A stretch of 14,559 nucleotides of DNA from Larix sibirica (GCA_004151065.3 NWUY0300000794.1:126037-140595); one strand, 5' to 3'; positions 1 to 9,321 are shown, counted from the stretch's first letter. Notes: generated by a model from the sequence alone, not told the origin. Numbers and translations: made by a program.

Positions 1-407
1 CAGAACCACTGGAGCAGGAAAGACCAAGAAACTACAATATATAAAACTGAAAACATATAAAGATGGTGGGCTTGAAGAGGGCAGCAGAATTTATAGCCAA
101 TGAGATAACAGTGATCTATTCAAGGTTTTGAAAATGTCTAAATTTTGATATATTAAACCTGTTAATGCAATATAAGTCAAATAAACAGCACCGAAAATAA
201 TTTAAACCAGCAAGAAAGCACAAAACATAGCATCCCAACAGGCTGATGTTTAAAGCAAGTTACACATCTACCAGATTCAATTCACAATGCAGTTCTAATG
301 TGTAATATCAAATTTGAATTAATATAAGATGAATTTAATAACCATAAACAAAATTAAAAATTGGGATAAGATATTAGTGTGGAATCTAATAGAACCGTAT
401 TGCTTAC
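1..407 (-). other. Intron of the ANTH-domain gene, 3' side, incomplete
   Basis: This is the sequence downstream (minus strand) of the last visible exon of the clathrin-assembly gene. It begins with a good splice donor, CTG|GTAAGC, with the GT at 407-406. I translated it on the minus strand and found no continuation of the family protein, so the next exon is probably left of the window. It is AT-rich with no other feature that I can support. Confidence 0.6.
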
Positions 408-2205
408 CAGCACCTCTCTTGCTACAGGAACCACACGAGGCGCATCTCGAATATATTCTTCCATTGTTGCTATAAATGACTGAGGTGGCTGCATCAGAGA
501 TTGAAATGCAATGAGTCTATGAGGTGGCTGCTACAGGAACTAAGTTTCTGTACGATCCACTAATATCTCTCACAGCTATAAAGCTGTCCCCATCTAGCTT
601 TACAGGGAATGTTTCAGATGGTTCACATACCTGACCCAATATTGGGAACTGGAAGTTTCGGGCAAGTTCTAGGCCTTTGCAAACTTCATAAAATTCAGAT
701 AGACTCTCCGCCTGCATGCAAATTCTACACCCATTATAATGATGAAGGTTGAAAAATCATCTACTAATTCTTCTGTTTAGAAAATGCATGACATGTCTGA
801 CTAATTGTTTTTGAAGTTGCACTCCACTGTCATACAACATGCTTTTATTTGATAATGACAAACTTAACTGTAGACTAATATTAACAGTCAAATTTCTATA
901 ACTAATCAGGCAGCACATATAACTCTTACAGACAGAACATTGACCAATAGACCAATTTGACAAATAACAAAAATTAGACAAAAAAGAACTTAAAAACAAA
1001 ACAGAAACAACAGATACCTGTTGACCAGCCTTCCTATAAATATCAAGGGCTTTGATGGCTTCGTGTCTTGGCATCTCAAAAAACTAAAATCAAATATAGG
1101 TATCAATCAAAACGCATCCTCAAGAAGAAATCCGCATACATCTTGTATGAAGATGATATTGAAAAACTTAAGATAAATAAGACCATAAAATGCAATCAAT
1201 CATACCTTGTCCACCAGATTAATAATACCATCATTGATTGCACAATAAATCTTAAAGCTTTCCTTCAATACCTACAGACAAATGAACAAGCAACTAAACA
1301 GCAATGTAAAAGCATACAGCAAATGTAAAATTGCAGCCCTAAAATACATCATTCTTATAAATGCAAGTCACGTGGTTAATTCACTTGGATAACATGCATC
1401 ACTAATTCAATCTCAGAAAATTCAACCATCCAGATTTAAAATGCAAATTTAACCAACTCCTGAATTCATATTTTTCACATTGCTAAAACATGACAGACAA
1501 GTACTGGCATTTTAAGATCTCCTTTCATACTCTGTCTTGTCATCCAGATATCAGTCAAGACTCTGGAAAAAACATATTTTCATCCATGCAAAAATGTAGA
1601 TCGTAGGATCATCAGCAAAACAAGAGAATGAACTTAAAACTTACCAATGACAAGGCATATTGAATGACATAGTTGCCAACAGCTGCTCCCTCCGGCTGAA
1701 AATAATGGCTTAAATGTAATTAAAGCAATAAAAACACCATGGGCCCATACTAAAATGGGTAAGAAAAGTTTGAGAAATGCCCAGAAGAAGAATGCAAATT
1801 TTAAAAGAAGCACAGAAGAAATAGTGCGGCTACTGGTGGATTCCACTAATTGTTAAAAACAACACTATCACACAATACCTGGCAGCCAACAAGGCGGTAG
1901 AGTAATTGTTGCAAGGCAGGGAGATGCTCTAACAAATCCTCATTATCCAAGTCTCGTGTTCTGCTATGACCCTTGAACAATGGTAAAACAAGAAATATAT
2001 CATCAATGTGATCAAAAAAGAGCAAATTAAATATACTTTACTTTTAAGCCTACATATGCCACAGCACTGCAAACCTTATCCTGCCCATTTGATGCCTTTG
2101 ATGGTAACCGCTCAGCTTCTACATCATACTTCAAAACTCTAAAACACTCCAGACGCTCTTCCAAGAATAATGCATATGTTCGAACCCATGCAGAGCAGTC
2201 CCAGG
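408..2205 (-). CDS. ANTH-domain clathrin assembly protein (AP180/CALM family), partial, seven exons
   Basis: Seven minus-strand exons join in frame: 2205-2075, 1971-1879, 1695-1645, 1271-1206, 1083-1018, 711-631 and 488-408 (43, 31, 17, 22, 22, 27 and 27 codons, plus two bases of a split codon at the start). All introns begin GT and end AG. Readable family signatures are [19 protein letters not shown] in the first exon, GHSRTRDLD and [88 protein letters not shown] and [18 protein letters not shown]. Family proteins bind phosphoinositides and recruit clathrin during coated-vesicle formation at the plasma membrane or trans-Golgi. The visible part is roughly the C-terminal two-thirds of the ANTH fold. 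The lipid-binding N-terminal helices and the C-terminal clathrin/adaptor-binding tail are outside the window. No stops or frameshifts occur, so the gene appears intact here. The first exon starts in split-codon phase, so an upstream exon is required. The last acceptor is ambiguous (488 or 527). Confidence 0.93.
481..540 (-). repeat. Duplicated splice-acceptor segment in the ANTH gene
   Basis: TGAGGTGGCTGC (plus strand) occurs at 481-492 and again at 520-531, exactly 39 bp apart. On the minus strand each copy gives a GCAG|CCACCTCA acceptor, so splicing could enter the exon at 488 or at 527 with the same frame and no stop. Use of 488 gives the join ILGQ-PPQSF, which fits the family best. Use of 527 adds 13 residues, [13 protein letters not shown]. 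The right-hand copy is fused to TGCTACAGGAAC (529-540), a 12-bp match to exon sequence at 420-431. Confidence 0.6.
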
Positions 2206-2379
2206 CTGCAAATAATAACAAACAAATTGCTACAATATCAATATCAATAGTATAATACTGTGATACTGCCCATAGTCATTCATGTACAAATAAAGAAGAA
2301 AATTGATGATCAGATAACAGAAAATAATCCTGGGTTTGCATCCATGGAAATATTATTTATATCATATTATAAAGTGTTT
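2206..2379 (-). other. Intron upstream of the first visible ANTH exon
   Basis: It contains the acceptor TTTGCAG ending at 2206 on the minus strand. The exon entry phase needs one base from an upstream exon (GCC, alanine, in most relatives). I saw no coding match to the preceding family residues in this stretch or anywhere further right. Confidence 0.5.
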
Positions 2380-2617
2380 GTGTTATGGTAGAAATTTCAT
2401 CTTGGTGCCATTTCTGTAACCCTCTAGTGGCCAACATGTGTTTCCATTTATTTACATGGTATTTATTTACATGGTCTCCTCCTATGATGGTTAACAGTTA
2501 TGACAAAGCCAATTTAGGGTTATTTCCCACTCTTAACACCTATATACACAAGGCATCTCAACCTCAATTTGATTATCAAGCATCAAACATGATCATCTTA
2601 TATAATGTATCATTTTG
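2380..2617 (+). mobile_element. Diverged LTR fragment, same family as the LTR at 13832-14194
   Basis: This stretch aligns with the right-hand LTR. Shared pieces include TCTTGGTnCCAT, GGnCAACATG, a nearly identical run from about 2516 (AGGGTTATTTCCCACTCTTA), the TATA-like CACCTATATA at 2537-2546, and ATCAAGCATCAAACATGATC near 2576. Homology ends near 2617, short of the U5 end, so the fragment is truncated. A short local duplication of ATTTATTTACATGGT lies at 2447-2476. It sits in plus orientation, opposite to the ANTH gene. Confidence 0.65.
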
Positions 2618-3004
2618 ATTAAACCTCTGATCTGCTCTCTCCAAAGGTCACACAGTCCATGTTTTATCTGGCAGCAGAACATGTTTTCACTTCAGTATGA
2701 CCACAGCTTTCCATGCTGTTTGCAGCCCTCTTGCTGCTTGTTTCAGTCTGATTCAAGTAGTTTACTTTGTGTGATTGACCTCTTCAACAAACTCGCAACA
2801 GATTCTAGGGATCTACTCTGCTGACTTCATGTTTATTTTCAAGATGCACAGATTTGCCCCTCCCTCCTGCATTCTCCTTCAGTGAGCTAAAGCTCACCTT
2901 CCTCAGCAGGTATATACAGCACAGCCCTTCTAACTTTTTCTTTTTGGGTTTTTTGAAGAAAGACTCAAAACTGTTCTAGTTCACTTTGATTTTCAAGGAC
3001 TCCT
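2618..3004. other. Unassigned stretch
   Basis: It is pyrimidine-rich on the plus strand, with short frames only. A perfect inverted repeat, GTGAGCT-AA-AGCTCAC, lies at 2882-2897. I recognise no gene or repeat family. Confidence 0.3.
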
Positions 3005-3056
3005 ATAGGAGACTTGGTAAGTTGGTGGGAAGGAGACCCAAATTCAAATCTTCTCC
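3005..3056 (+). repeat. Possible tRNA-derived SINE head (box A and box B-like)
   Basis: TTGGTAAGTTGGTGG at 3014-3028 resembles a polymerase III box A. GAGACCCAAATTCAAATC at 3033-3050 resembles the box B region of plant tRNA-derived SINEs, whose usual form is GGTTCAAATCC. The order and spacing of about 30 bp are right, but two box B bases are off, and I cannot delimit a body or tail. Confidence 0.3.
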
Positions 3057-3327
3057 ACTATCATATTACACTCCAAAATTTGAGAGAATATTTATTTTGA
3101 TAAAGTGACTTCTTAAGTTCTATATTTTAAAAAGAACAAAGCTACTATTATTTAGAAGGCCACTATACTTTTGTGCATTACCTTCTCAAAGGGAAGCAGA
3201 GCACATTTCTTTCTGCACTGTCTTTCCTCATGGGGACACTTGCACTCTGTGTGGCCCACTTCAATACTTGGTGTTTGTTTAATCTTGATAAAAGTGTTTG
3301 GATCATAATTTTTGGTTTACTTCTACT
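3057..3327. other. Unassigned stretch
   Basis: There are short frames on both strands, none with recognisable content. It lies directly upstream of the coiled-coil pseudogene and could hold its former leader. Confidence 0.3.
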
Positions 3328-4487
3328 ATGGCTGTTTCTGATGAGGAAAAATTGCTTCTTCAGAAACATCATGAGTAAGAAGAATTGCTTCAGAAACACT
3401 AATAAGAAAGTTCCTTCTTTAAGAATACTATTGCCAAACTTTATGAGTTGAAGGTTTCGCTACAGGATGTTCATAAGAAGCTTGAAGAGGAGGTTGCTTC
3501 ATTGCAAGAAACGAATACCAAGCTTCACAAAAAGTTTGCTTCGCTGCAGAACACTAATGCCACACATCATGACATGGTTGCTTCACTATAGGACACTAAT
3601 GTCAAGCTTTATGAGGAGGTTAACTCATTGCAGGACACTAGTGCCAAACTTCATGAGGAGATTTCTTCACTTCATTACGATAATGTCACTGTTGGAGGAG
3701 CATCAAGGCTTCAAGAATAATGATGATTCCTCTACTTCTATAATTGGCCAAGAAGAACAAGTCCATTCATAATTCTCAACACCTCAATCAAAAACTTGAG
3801 AAAGAAAGTAAATATGGAGATTGCACTAGAAAATTATAAACATTTGTTTCATCTACTAAGTATGATGAACAAGTTGATAGATAGACATTTGGGTTATTAA
3901 GATGGAAGAAACCCTTTTGCTTGTCAAAAGCTCGTGGATGAATATGAGAAGGAAGCAGTATTGACACATTGCAAGAGGATATTCAGTCTCTATCACAGAA
4001 TTCTCTTTCCTGGTTGCAAGAGTATATTCAGTGTCTGTCACATTATTTGTTTTCCTCTTCTTTTGATGCATCTGCTCATGCACTAGCTGCTATTCATTGG
4101 AAATCTTCAGCAGACAACAATACCAACTCATCATCCAAATATGTGAGTCATGGAGAACCATTCAACCTCCACCAGTGAGAACATTGTGAAGTTGTCACCT
4201 CATATCCTGGGTCAGTTCACTCAGCACCAGCAGACAAACAACTTCCTGCAAAGATTAGCAAGAAGGACTTCCATCCAGGCAACAAGACATACTGCAACCC
4301 AGCTCCTCATGTCAACCATCTATCAAGAGCTGCTTCCTTTCTTCAACCTCAATATATTGAGATTGTAGTTCCGACAAGAGACATCCTACCCTCCTCTTCT
4401 GCAAGTCAAATAACAGCAGCACCAGGACATGTTGAAGCCGCCTCCCAGATTTCCTCATGTGTAACATTTCTCCTCTTGGCCCTAAGG
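3328..4487 (+). pseudogene. Decayed coiled-coil protein gene, family not recognised
   Basis: An ATG at 3328 opens a frame (MAVSDEEKLLLQKHHE) that continues, through a few in-frame stops, into a repeated coiled-coil. Units of about 14 residues read VASLQETNTKLHKK, FASLQNTNATHHDM, VASL*DTNVKLYEE and VNSLQDTSAKLHEE (about 3493-3660), with leucines at heptad-like spacing. Near 3720 the reading shifts to another frame (LAKKNKSIHNSQHLNQKLEK), broken by several stops up to 3947. That frame then stays open from 3948 to 4487 apart from one TGA at 4176-4178, with IDTLQEDIQSLSQNSLSWLQ, a serine-rich part, then SKKDFHPGNKTYCNPAPH. The frame reaches the first base of the LTR at 4488, so the LTR probably cut it. 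I do not recognise the product. It could be a retroelement gag-like protein or a host coiled-coil protein copy. Confidence 0.5.
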
Positions 4488-4785
4488 TGAAATGAACAAT
4501 AGTTCATTTACTAACAAATATCCAACATAAGGACAATAAGTTGAAATCCATAGAGGATCAATAATATATATCTAGTATCTACTAATGAATAAAAAAGATG
4601 GTATGTTGAACTTGATACAATGCCATGTGACGGTACACTTATATGCACTGACTAGTCATAATGGTTGATAGGTCATGCCCCTTGGTTAGGTCATGTCCCT
4701 TATAGTTAGAATGTGTCACTTTATTCATTATTATTATTATTATTATTATTATTTTATTATTTATTTAATATTTATGTTTGTTACA
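4488..4785 (-). mobile_element. LTR copy 1 (3' LTR of a minus-strand element)
   Basis: It starts TGAAATGAAC and ends GTTACA on the plus strand, so it has TG...CA ends, and it is 298 bp long. It aligns along its length with 9324-9608 (almost identical) and 11923-12221 (clearly more diverged). On the minus strand its start, TGTAACA, directly follows a purine tract, as expected for a 3' LTR. It contains a palindrome TGACTAGTCA (4649-4658), a doubled GGTCATGnCCCTT (4671 and 4689), and an (ATT)n microsatellite from about 4726. The five bases left of it are taagg. No matching right-hand duplication was found. Confidence 0.8.
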
Positions 4786-4800
4786 TTGCCCTTCCCTTTA
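4786..4800 (-). other. Polypurine tract of the copy 1 element
   Basis: On the minus strand it reads TAAAGGGAAGGGCAA, immediately before the LTR start TGTAACA. Just upstream is a frame ending FQKCFEDKACLKG, like the FEDxxxLKGG tail common before the tract in plant Ty3/gypsy elements. The tract primes plus-strand DNA synthesis in reverse transcription. Confidence 0.65.
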
Positions 4801-5900
4801 AACATGCTTTGTCCTCAAAGCATTTTTGGAAAAGCTTTATGTCCTTGTTTTGGCTTGTAATGCCTTCTCATGATTCTATGTTTTTGAAGTTGTGATGGTT
4901 GGTGACACAAGAAAATGTACGCTATGAAGCATTGACCAAAATTGTCATAGTGTAAGAGTTAGACCACCCTAATTCAATTTTCTACAAAACTATGGCGACG
5001 AATTCTCTGATTTGGGAAATGATAAAATTCTACATTTGAGCTTCTTTTCAATATAATAGGATCTTCACTCGGTTTCTCATATTGATTTCATCTTTGGTTA
5101 GTTTTTTGAATAATACAATGACTTTTAGAATTAGGATAACAATAAGACATCTTGGTATCTTGAGTCTTGTTTTTGAAAACATCATTTTTTGATATCCTTG
5201 GTGATTTATTGGTTGATAAGATTTCAATATAAGCATCCTTCTGACTTTCGATGTCGATTGGATCTATATTGGTTCCTTCTCCATGGTTTGGATTTCCACA
5301 TTTGATGACTTCTATATTTCAATGGGGTTAGTGATTGTTTCTTTATTGGTTAGCGATTCCTTGATGGTAAGTTGCTTTAGTGTTTCATGGATTTCTACTT
5401 CTGATGACTTCTCTATTTCAATGGGGCTAGTCATTGTTTCTTTATCAATTGACGATTCCTTTCGGTGAGTTGCGTTAGTGTTTCTTGTTGCAACTTCTTT
5501 CAATTTTTAACTTCTTGTTTTTTTCATCCAATTGTTGACTATGATTCTTAAGGCAAGACATTTCATCATCTTTATCGATGCAACCTTGTCAAATTTTTTT
5601 GCATCTTCTATATTGACTTCTAGTTATTTGGAAGGATCACTTTTAAGACATCTTTAAGGTTTTATGATGATATTGCTAATGAATTTGACTTCATTGTAAC
5701 GTCCTGTAACGTTATCTTCTTCTTTTAATAGAAGAATTTAAAAATGTATTCTTCATATTTAAAATGAAACTCCTCTATGCTTTCATCTAAAATGAATCTA
5801 TAATTTTGCCACCATATCTCTCCACAAGAATGTAACATTAAATTGAGATACAAAAATATAATCACCAATTTTTAGGCGTAAACCATTTATTTCATATTGT
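4801..5900 (-). pseudogene. Degenerate Ty3/gypsy-like internal region (copy 1), no RT or integrase seen
   Basis: Read right to left, about 5893-5700 gives EINGLRLKIGDYIFVSQFNV, then GSFILNMKNTFL and, after a frameshift, KKKITLQDVTMKS. This resembles the end of a gypsy protease and its linker (LGTFILN...KKKxTLQ). Next comes a lysine-rich coiled-coil-like part (DEMSCLKNHSQQLDEKNKK, about 5570-5515), then two 33-residue repeats (5486-5289) with KETMTSPIEIE and KETITNPIEIE, then the purine tract. I saw no reverse transcriptase YxDD block, RNase H or integrase. The same order occurs in the 9324-12221 element. Several stops and shifts show it is dead. The far (5') end and its LTR are not found. Confidence 0.5.
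5289..5486 (-). repeat. Two tandem 99-bp (33-codon) repeats
   Basis: TTTCAATGGGG recurs at 5317 and 5416, and the flanking bases align at a 99-bp period over two units (5289-5387 and 5388-5486). On the minus strand both units code for KET-x-T-x-PIEIE followed by a charged stretch. A diverged related unit lies at about 10225-10323 in the second element. Confidence 0.8.
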
Positions 5901-7193
5901 TTATTACTCCAAAAATCTATCTTTTCGATTATAATTGACTTGGCAATAAATAATTGATAACAAATTCAATACTAACATAATTATTACTTTAGAAAGACAA
6001 TAGGGATAATTATATTTTCTATTTTGAATAGCATTGAAACATTGTTTTAAGGTCGTAGGAAATCTTGTCCTAATCATTTAACTTCACCACGTAAACGTTC
6101 AATCACTTTTAAACTCGTGCCCTTGATAATTAAAGATCACGACTTTGGCTTGTTTTTAAACTCGTGCATTGTATGGAGTAGATTGCCAACATGGTCGCAC
6201 TAGGTGATGTAGGGTTGTGAGCCCCCAAACCTGAATTTTTATCACGACAACCATAAGTCCCCACCGATGGCTCTTGCCCTCAACCCTCTATGCTATTAAC
6301 AAGATCTTCTGTGGATTCTTCCTCCCACGATTTTTTTTCCAAAGCGATTGTCCACAATGCTTTAGCAGATGTTCCTCTTCAATGCTATCTCAGTTGGATG
6401 GCAGTTCGCTTGGGGGAACTACTTAGGTGGGCGTATGTTGTAAGGTGGTGTTTTGTATGGATACAACTGAACCCTCTGGTAAAATAGATGGTATACCTAT
6501 TACCCACACGGAGTTTGGGATGGTGGAGGAATTTGTATGATTGAAGTTGGTTGAAGATTGAATCGTATTGAACTATACGTGGTGTATGATAGCGAATCAG
6601 GAACTACGCGTACCTTGGCATTTATTCCAAGCTTTTTTTTGTTCATGTTATGTTACCTCTCTAAAAATTTGAAGATTCCCATTGGATATATCCTTTGAAG
6701 ATCACATCAAATTCTGAGATTAAACAAATCAATGGTTGTGGATAAAGAGTCGTTGCACAAAGTAATCTAGTGCTTGTGGTCACAGCCTTCAAAAAGAATA
6801 GTGGTGTCTCCTCACTTGTTGTTAGAGTCCATTCTAGAGTATAATGGTCCCCAAGTCCATAATGGGGTCAACAAGCTCAAACTAGTGCTATTATTGTTAG
6901 AGAGCATTGACTCCAGTGCTATCTTTTCCATATCTGTATGTTGGTATTATTCCTTCGATTTGTGTGCTATTGTTCCAGAGATGAGTGTTAAAACAAAGAC
7001 TAATACATAGACTTTGTGTGTTGAGTGCTATACAAAAACTCCAGGGATATCATTGGGAGACTACCTTTGCATGCTAGTCTATGTATAGTTTCTTTGCATG
7101 CTACCTCTACAGTGTTCAAAGACTCCAAAGTTATGTGCATTCCCTTCAATGTGACCTTGGACCAATGGTGGGTGTGGGTAACATTGAAATAAG
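5901..7193. other. Unassigned stretch between two retroelement remnants
   Basis: No gene is recognised. TTTTAAACTCGTGC occurs at 6110 and 6154, and a GC-richer patch lies near 6210-6290. The open frames (such as 6290-6487 and 6774-7010) look like chance. It may contain the 5' part of the copy 1 element and the 5' LTR of the copia element, but no boundary was seen. Confidence 0.4.
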
Positions 7194-7205
7194 TGATATT
7201 CAGAG
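7194..7205 (+). other. Possible decayed primer-binding site of the copia element
   Basis: TGATATTCAGAG resembles the TGGTATCAGAGC site complementary to initiator tRNA-Met. It lies 21 bp before the gag ATG and shortly after GGGTAACA, a plausible LTR end. Several bases differ, so the call is weak. Confidence 0.3.
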
Positions 7206-7226
7206 TTGAAGAGATTGTTACAATAG

Positions 7227-9321
7227 ATGTTGAACAAGAAAATGCTTTCTTTTGCTTCCATTGATGGTATGGTGCTCAGTGACAAAGATAACTATCCAAA
7301 ATGGTCAAGGAAGATCAAGCATACCCTCAACTTCAATGATTTGTGGGATGACATCTGTGAAGGAGAAATTGTTGAAGGAGAGGATGGTACTACACCTATA
7401 ACACGTACAAAACCCACTGTATACAAAGAACTCTCCATATGGAAGAGAAGAGACAAGAAGCCTTATGCACTAATTGTTGCCACAGTAAGTGAAGAGGCAA
7501 GTCAACATATTTCATTTGCCAAAAATTCTTTGGTGATTTGAATAAGTTAAAGGATTTGTATGAGTCACTTTCATAATTGGAGCTAATTCAGTTACTGTTG
7601 ATACTTTTCAACTTAGAGTTGAAGGATAATGATCCCATGGCTACAACATCTGAGATTCGAGAAATCATGCACGACATTGATGCTACTGGTTTGAAGATGG
7701 ACCTTGCTCTCACAACTTTCATCAAGGTCCTCTACTCCACATATTCACACTATCTTGAACACTTCAAGCTAGTGGCAAGTTGAAAGACCTCAAATTTGAC
7801 ACTCTAGTTGAGAAGATTGCAGAACGAGAGAAGGCCTTCGGTAAGAAGACAACTCAGCCCACTGAAGAAAACTTGTATCTTGTTCAGGAAAGAAAGAATC
7901 AATCAAATTATTCTTCTATAGGAGAAAGCAGTAAGGGAAGACATGTAAGAAATAATTTCAAAGGAAATGGGGGGTAGACACAATAACAACAAGAGACTTG
8001 ATCTTCATTGTGTTCGCTATGGCAAGAATGGACATGATGCAAAACATTGTTGGGATCCATGGGAGACAATTAAAGAGAAGAATAATTAGAAGAAAGAAGA
8101 CAAAGGTAAAGCTTGTGAGTATGGTAAAGCTTCTAAGTCTACTCATTTCATTGTTGCACATTGTAATGTTGGAATAAATGAAGTTTTGTTCAATACTTCA
8201 TTTGCATCATGGAGAGATACTTGGCTACCTGACACTAGCACAACCTCCTACATGACATTTAGAAAATATTTCTTTGAAGAATTGAATGGAAATGTAGATG
8301 GTGTAGTATGTTTTGCGAATAAGTCTAGCCTCAAACTAATGGGAATTGGCACTATCAAGCTCAAATTGCATGGATTCCATTACTTTGTGTTGCATAATGT
8401 TCTATATCTTATTGAGTTGTAGAGAAACTTGTTGACTCTTGTATGGATTCGATAGCAAAGCCGTTCCATCCACATATTTGATGGACAAGTTGAGATAAGG
8501 AGATCCACTGACAACCTAGTCATCATGACCAACTATTAAGATGAGAAATTGTTGAAACTAAAAGTAACATCTACAAGAGATCGATAGCAAAGCTGTTCCA
8601 TCCACATATTTGATGAACAAGTTGAGATAAGGAGATCCACCGACAACCTAGTCATCTTGACCAAGTATTAAGATGAGAAATTGTTGAAACTAAAAGTAAC
8701 ATCTACAAGAGCTCAACATTTTGTCTGCCTCTCTTAGCATGAAGAAGATGCATTGTCATCTAGTCTCCTATGGCATTCTAGATATCGACACATTAATTAT
8801 ACCAATCTCAAAATGTTGAAAAAGAATGGTGTTTTTGGTTTTCCCACCATTCCAATGAAGATGAAACAATGTGATGCTTGTATTCTTGGCAAACATAATA
8901 AGCAACTTTCTATGAGTCAAATTCCAAAGCATGTAGAAACCTAGAGTTGATGCAGTTTGACTTGTGAGGCACCATGCTCGTTGCTTATGCAAATGGTAAT
9001 AAATTCTCATGAATTTTATTGATGAATGCACCAGGATGTGTTGGGTCTATTTACTAAAGCAAAAATTTGAGGCATATGAAACATTTAAAAAGTTCATGTA
9101 TGGATAGAAAATGAAGCACAATCTCACATTGACACTCTTCGTACTAATAATGGAAACAAATACACTTCTAATAAATTTGAAAACTATCTTTGTCAACATG
9201 TAATTAGGCATCAAACTATAATTCCATACAATCCTCAACGGAATGGTGTGGCATAAAGAATGGACATAACACTCTTGAATATGGTACTCTCCATGCTATT
9301 TTTCAAGAATGTGAAATTGAT
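7227..9321 (+). pseudogene. Ty1/copia gag-protease-integrase pseudogene, truncated at NN
   Basis: Gag begins at 7227 (NYPKWSRKIKHTLNFNDLW), shifts frame near 7525 (NKLKDLYESLS, then SEIREIMHDIDATGLKMDLA), and shifts again near 7783. The zinc knuckle at 8009-8050 reads CVRYGKNGHDAKHC, so the second cysteine has become tyrosine. The protease core at 8222-8257 is WLPDTSTTSYMT, with serine where the DTG/DSG glycine belongs. The integrase zinc region (8771-8950) keeps WHSRYRHINY and CDACILGKH. In the integrase core the first aspartate remains (QFDL, 8959-8961), the second is asparagine (LRTNNGNKYTS) and the glutamate of NGVAER is a TAA stop. Many other stops and frameshifts are present. It ends at FFKNVKLI next to the NN gap. 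Copia gag-pol normally runs on into reverse transcriptase and RNase H. Confidence 0.9.
8449..8712 (+). repeat. 132-bp tandem duplication inside copia pol
   Basis: Two adjacent units start TCGATAGCAAAGC at 8449 and 8581 and differ at only a few bases. The period of 132 bp is 44 codons, so the copy keeps the frame. It lies between the protease and the integrase zinc region. Both units contain the same in-frame stops, so duplication followed at least some decay. Confidence 0.9.

Noticed and set aside
1068-1328. 86-codon plus-strand open frame
   Set aside because: It is the antisense shadow of two ANTH exons and their intron; it has no motif.
2882-2897. Perfect 7-bp inverted repeat GTGAGCT-AA-AGCTCAC
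   Set aside because: A single short palindrome with no conserved partner or context is expected by chance in this length.
3173-3451. 92-codon plus-strand frame with hydrophobic stretches resembling a membrane protein
   Set aside because: It overlaps the start of the coiled-coil frame; the hydrophobic run comes from T-rich sequence and has no family match.
4726-4756. (ATT)n microsatellite
   Set aside because: It is an internal part of the LTR shared by the copies, not an independent feature.
6290-6487. Open frame in a GC-richer patch that looked gene-like
   Set aside because: No motif in any of the three frames, and stops interrupt all extensions.
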